NCBI GenBank assembly: GCA_948470255.1
Contig: CAOKOS010000026.1
Span: 1-33,710, forward strand
Direction: 5' to 3'
Length of the DNA stretch: 33,710 bases
Origin: an uncultured Lachnotalea sp.
Lineage (GTDB): Bacteria > Bacillota > Clostridia > Lachnospirales > Lachnospiraceae
This document shows positions 33,421-33,710 of this stretch, one piece after another. Position numbers and translations under genes: made by a program. The notes beneath the pieces were generated by a model. The model did no database searches and was not told where the DNA came from. It worked only from the letters and a program-made list of their open reading frames with translations. Every line of letters begins with the position of its first letter. Position 1 is the first letter of the stretch.

Positions 33421-33710
33421 TTATCGCGGTTCGATTTTGGGAACGGAATCATCGTAATCCAGTACCACCACATCCAGGGCGCCGGGTCCCCAGGTTCCGT
33501 TTATGACGCACATGGTATACATGGTTCCGGCTTCCACATCTGTCAGTATGGAAAGAAGAGGATTTTCCTCATCCTGGCCCGGTGTCAGGTAAAAACCGTA
33601 TTCTCCGGGGCGGAAGGGTTTGAACGGTGTCACTTCCTTGAAGGTTACATCTGCAAAGACCAGCTTGTTTCCGTAGAGGAAGAAATCCAGAGGGCCGCTT
33701 CTGTACGCCA
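33421..33710 (-). CDS. DUF4397-like protein, C-terminal part (runs off window)
   Basis: The minus strand is open from the right edge to the TAA at 33421, giving 95 residues without a needed start. The beta-rich pattern (DFFLYGNKLVFADVTFKEVTPF, RPGEYGFYL, EAGTMYTMCVING, ALDVVVLDYDD) resembles DUF4397 repeats: a small beta-sandwich often found in cell-surface proteins of Firmicutes. The N-terminus, including any signal peptide, lies outside the window. An internal GTG at 33633 is probably not the start, since the match continues upstream of it. Confidence 0.65.
   Translation of the reverse strand, partial: AYRSGPLDFFLYGNKLVFADVTFKEVTPFKPFRPGEYGFYLTPGQDEENPLLSILTDVEAGTMYTMCVINGTWGPGALDVVVLDYDDSVPKIEPR

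Overview
The window looks like a chromosomal segment of a Lachnospiraceae-type Clostridium (Firmicutes). The support is strong AGGAGG-type Shine-Dalgarno sites, TTGACA/TATAAT promoters, a Firmicutes-type LexA box, a MetA with the acetyl-CoA-type residue E111, and gene families typical of gut clostridia. The genus cannot be fixed from the sequence alone. The GC content is mosaic: 1-4080 and the restriction-modification pair (18764-23760) look AT-rich next to the metabolic genes.

Layout. (1) 1-4083 is an AT-rich tandem array of four cassettes. Each carries a small double zinc-ribbon protein on the + strand, with a private N-terminus and a near-identical C-terminus, and a decayed fragment of a phage tape-measure gene on the - strand. 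(2) 4084-4557 is the 5' part of a group II intron (- strand), recognised by a GTGCG start and a perfect 7-nt IBS1/EBS1 match. (3) 4581-13027 (- strand) is a phage-tail and lysis operon: a 919-aa protein resembling YonO/RdRP-type double-psi-barrel RNA polymerases, a neck-like protein, an unknown protein, a candidate tail tube, a small Cys-rich protein, holin, amidase and a truncated tape measure. No head or packaging genes are visible. (4) 13089-13398 is a divergent SOS-type control region with two LexA boxes, one per promoter, and a 63-aa + strand gene. (5) 13596-18646 is a sugar-acid operon: GntP permease, IlvD/Edd dehydratase, KDPG aldolase and KDG kinase. (6) 18764-23760 is a two-gene restriction-modification-like module whose second product fuses a GIY-YIG-like domain, a helicase, an N6-adenine methylase and a specificity region. 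(7) 23859-27522 is rluF-ligA-metA behind a consensus promoter and ahead of a strong terminator. (8) 27780-28619 is a cytoplasmic NlpC/P60 hydrolase. (9) 28742-33350 is a MarR regulator with an asymmetric ABC exporter pair. (10) The right edge holds the 3' part of a convergent DUF4397-like gene.

How the genes work together. The sugar-acid operon imports an aldonate, dehydrates it to KDG, phosphorylates it to KDPG and cleaves that to pyruvate and glyceraldehyde-3-phosphate. The tail operon is probably repressed by LexA and released by DNA damage; its first product may transcribe the following tail and lysis genes, by analogy with YonO of SPbeta. The cassette array lies immediately downstream of the tape-measure gene, and each zinc-ribbon gene ends tail-to-tail with what appears to be a tape-measure C-terminus. 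The array is therefore probably a history of recombination at the tape-measure/zinc-ribbon junction. The polymerase-led SOS tail operon and this cassette array are the two most unusual things in the window.
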